Under the pieces are notes generated by a model, which did no database searches, was not told the DNA's origin, and saw only the letters and a program-made list of their open reading frames with translations. Below are positions 4,564 through 6,690 of a DNA stretch of 6,690 bases, one piece after another. The position numbers were made by a program, and so were the translations under genes. The stretch covers positions 1 to 6,690 of the forward strand of contig JABDQS010000142.1 of NCBI GenBank assembly GCA_013042125.1, read 5' to 3'. The stretch comes from Eudoraea sp. (lineage in GTDB: Bacteria > Bacteroidota > Bacteroidia > Flavobacteriales > Flavobacteriaceae). Numbering within the stretch: position 1 is the stretch's first letter; every line of letters begins with the position of its first letter.

Positions 4564-6690
4564 GTGCGTATATATTTTCTTTTATTTATAGTTATACTCA
4601 GCTATTTCATAGCAAATGGTCAGGAGAAAGTAACGGTCAGTGGGCAGATTCTGGACTCAATGACTTTAGAGCCCTTGTCATTTGCAAATGCAACTGTATT
4701 AAAATTTCAGGATTCCACCCTGGTTACAGGCGCCATTACTGATGAAGAAGGTAGGTTTAAGATTCAGGAGCTGCCATTAGGGAGATACCGAATTAATTTT
4801 TCATTCATAGGCTATGCCACATCCGAAAGGGTCCTGGTCGCAGATGGGCTCAACACTATTTTTGATCTAGGACAAATCTCATTGGGAGTATCTGCTGAGG
4901 TCCTTGAACAAGTTGAGGTTATAGGTAAAGAGGCAACAACAAATGCAGCCCTTAATCGAAAGTCCTATACACTTGAGAATAACATTGCACAGTCGGGCGG
5001 TTCTGTACTCGATGCCATGAAGACTATGCCCGGCGTTGCCTTTGATCAGGATGGGAAAGTGATCTTACGTGGTAGTGACAAAGTGGTGATCCTCATCGAT
5101 GGGAAACAAAGTAGTCTTACCGGATTTGGAAATCAAAAAGGCCTGGGTACCATTCCCGCTTCAAATATCGAGAAGATCGAGATCATTAATAATCCTTCCG
5201 CCAAATACGACGCCAATGGTTTTGCAGGGATCATCAATCTTGTTTACAAAAAAGAAAAAGAAACCGGACTAAATGGTGATGTCGGATTGTCATTTGGATT
5301 GGGAGCCCTTGGGAAACGAAAAGAAGATACCAATACAAACTTGGGTTCCTACAGCACTAACCCAAAACTAATACCAAGTCTGAACCTTAACTACAGAAGA
5401 GATAAACTGAATTATTTTCTTCAATCAGAATTCATAATTCAGGAAGCCTTGCCCAATAACGAATTCACTACAAGAAATTATGAGGATGGCCGAAACATCA
5501 TTTCACAGGTACCCGAGAATCGACGTCAATTCAGAGCCATCATTAATGGTGGTATAGACTATAATCTAGATGAGAATAACAGTATCACCTTTTCAGGACT
5601 GTATGATCGTGAAAAACACATTGATACGGCGCAGGTGGCCTTTATTGATCTGAATACAGATGCCAGGCAAAGACTTTACACCTGGGAAGAAGAAGAAGTA
5701 ACAAGGTATATTAATGCATCAACCAGCTATCGTCATAAATTTGAACAACCAGGACATACATTACAAGCAGACATACAATATACACAAGGTCTGGAAGATG
5801 AGACCTATTCTCTGAATGATAGTTCTGTCGTACGCCTTGGGCGAGATAAGACCAATATCAGAGCAATTGAAACTACCACCAGTCTTTCTGCAGATTATGT
5901 TCGGCCTTTAAAAAATGGACGGATGGAACTAGGGGCTAAGGTCAGAATTAGAAGATTACCGGTTACCTATACCATTACCCCGGGGAACAATTCTATAATC
6001 TATCCTGATCTTGGTGATTTTTCGGATTGGGGTGAGAATTTGTATGCCGCCTATTTTAATTACGTCCTTGAGAAAGAAAATTACGACATTGAAGCCGGGC
6101 TACGGACAGAACAAACCAATGTATTCTACGATATCGATCCTGCTAATGCCTACTATCCGAACAATGATAAATACAATTATTTTGAGCTATTCCCCAGTAC
6201 GCGCTTTACCTACAAGATCGGACCGCAAAACAAAATATCAGCCTTTTACAACAGGCGTGTAGACAGGCCCGGAGAACCTGAGTTAAGAATCTTTCCAAAA
6301 TATGACGATCCCGAACTTTTGAAGGTTGGAAATCCATACCTGAGACCTCAATTCACGAATTCGTTTGAAGTGGCACATAAATATTCCTGGGATAGTGGTT
6401 CCTTATTTTCTGCAGTGTATCACAGGATAATCAAAGATCAATATCAGCGCATATTTAGTATAGACGATTCAAATCCGGATTACGACATTATCAACCGGGT
6501 ATATGAGAATACGGGGAGAGCAACAAATTCCGGAATGGAAATTTTGTTAAGTCAGGATCTCGCAACCCAATGGAAGATCTCCGCCAGCGCCAATTGGTAT
6601 GTGAATGCCATAGATGAATACGAGGGCATCTTGTTATTCCCTTTTGAAAGAACTTTTTTTATCGAATCATCTGCTAATAGTGCCTGGGAC
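4564..6690 (+). CDS. TonB-dependent outer-membrane receptor (carboxypeptidase-regulatory domain + plug + beta-barrel), C-terminus beyond window
   Basis: This is a probable gated outer-membrane importer, energised by TonB-ExbBD; the ligand is unknown. The frame is open for 709 codons to the right edge with no stop. It starts at GTG 4564: an in-frame TAA at 4552 leaves no ATG upstream, and the GTG gives a signal peptide (MRIYFLLFIVILSYF, then a likely AxG cut before Q20). Residues about 24-110 form a CarboxypepD_reg-like beta-sandwich (TDEEGRFKI, then LPLGRY). A linker with EQVEVIGK (115-122) follows. The TonB plug is about 137-230, with SVLDAMKTMPGV (147-158), ILRGSDKVVILIDGK (167-181) and IEKIEIINNPSAKYDANG (202-219). 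The rest is barrel, including YNRRVDRP (562-569) and GNPYLRPQ (589-596), typical of the Bacteroidota outer-membrane beta-barrel family rather than classical SusC. No SusD partner is adjacent. Roughly the last 80-150 residues are probably missing. Confidence 0.92.
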   Translation, partial: MRIYFLLFIVILSYFIANGQEKVTVSGQILDSMTLEPLSFANATVLKFQDSTLVTGAITDEEGRFKIQELPLGRYRINFSFIGYATSERVLVADGLNTIFDLGQISLGVSAEVLEQVEVIGKEATTNAALNRKSYTLENNIAQSGGSVLDAMKTMPGVAFDQDGKVILRGSDKVVILIDGKQSSLTGFGNQKGLGTIPASNIEKIEIINNPSAKYDANGFAGIINLVYKKEKETGLNGDVGLSFGLGALGKRKEDTNTNLGSYSTNPKLIPSLNLNYRRDKLNYFLQSEFIIQEALPNNEFTTRNYEDGRNIISQVPENRRQFRAIINGGIDYNLDENNSITFSGLYDREKHIDTAQVAFIDLNTDARQRLYTWEEEEVTRYINASTSYRHKFEQPGHTLQADIQYTQGLEDETYSLNDSSVVRLGRDKTNIRAIETTTSLSADYVRPLKNGRMELGAKVRIRRLPVTYTITPGNNSIIYPDLGDFSDWGENLYAAYFNYVLEKENYDIEAGLRTEQTNVFYDIDPANAYYPNNDKYNYFELFPSTRFTYKIGPQNKISAFYNRRVDRPGEPELRIFPKYDDPELLKVGNPYLRPQFTNSFEVAHKYSWDSGSLFSAVYHRIIKDQYQRIFSIDDSNPDYDIINRVYENTGRATNSGMEILLSQDLATQWKISASANWYVNAIDEYEGILLFPFERTFFIESSANSAWD

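Noticed and set aside
6011..6262. Plus-strand ORF of 83 codons
   Set aside because: It is out of frame with the TonB receptor, whose frame runs intact through this region with clear barrel motifs.
4564..6690. SusC-type polysaccharide utilisation locus
   Set aside because: Barrel motifs fit the general outer-membrane beta-barrel family, and no SusD or glycoside hydrolase is present in the window.

Overview
The window looks like chromosomal DNA from a member of the Bacteroidota, most likely a marine-type Flavobacteriia. The evidence is moderate-to-low GC, A-rich leaders without a clear Shine-Dalgarno sequence, -7-like boxes close to TAnnTTTG, and a carboxypeptidase-regulatory-domain/TonB-plug receptor of the type typical of this phylum. 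Family calls rest on motifs I recognise by eye; no search was run.

Layout. On the minus strand, reading leftward from about 1442, a DegT/DnrJ/EryC1/StrS-family sugar aminotransferase (294-1442) is followed after 5 bp by the first 96 codons of galE (288 to the left edge). This is a nucleotide-sugar operon cut by the window. Divergently, on the plus strand, come waaA (Kdo transferase, about 1537-2778), a sugar-porter-family MFS transporter (2843-4171), a 43-residue single-helix membrane ORF (4311-4442), and a large TonB-dependent outer-membrane receptor that starts at a GTG (4564) and runs off the right edge (709 codons visible, no stop). The receptor frame and the 43-residue ORF were read directly from the sequence.

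How the genes fit together. The left half is cell-envelope polysaccharide metabolism: GalE and the aminotransferase make or modify nucleotide sugars, and WaaA adds Kdo to lipid A. The right half is uptake: an inner-membrane sugar/H+ symporter-type carrier and an outer-membrane TonB-dependent receptor. Their adjacency does not prove a shared substrate. No SusD, sigma/anti-sigma pair or glycoside hydrolase lies between them, so this is not a recognisable polysaccharide utilisation locus.

Intergenic sequence. Each intergenic leader on the plus side carries a small repeat: an 8-bp inverted repeat in the divergent promoter region (1463-1499), a 10-bp-period direct repeat before the MFS gene (2811-2830), a 6-bp hyphenated palindrome before the small ORF (4281-4299), and a 9-bp inverted repeat enclosing a second hairpin that ends exactly at the receptor's GTG start (4519-4563). 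The last is the most interesting structure. I see no rRNA, tRNA, CRISPR, insertion sequence, integron or convincing intrinsic terminator, and no clearly new multi-gene system. The window is mostly ordinary core-genome content with a few details worth checking.
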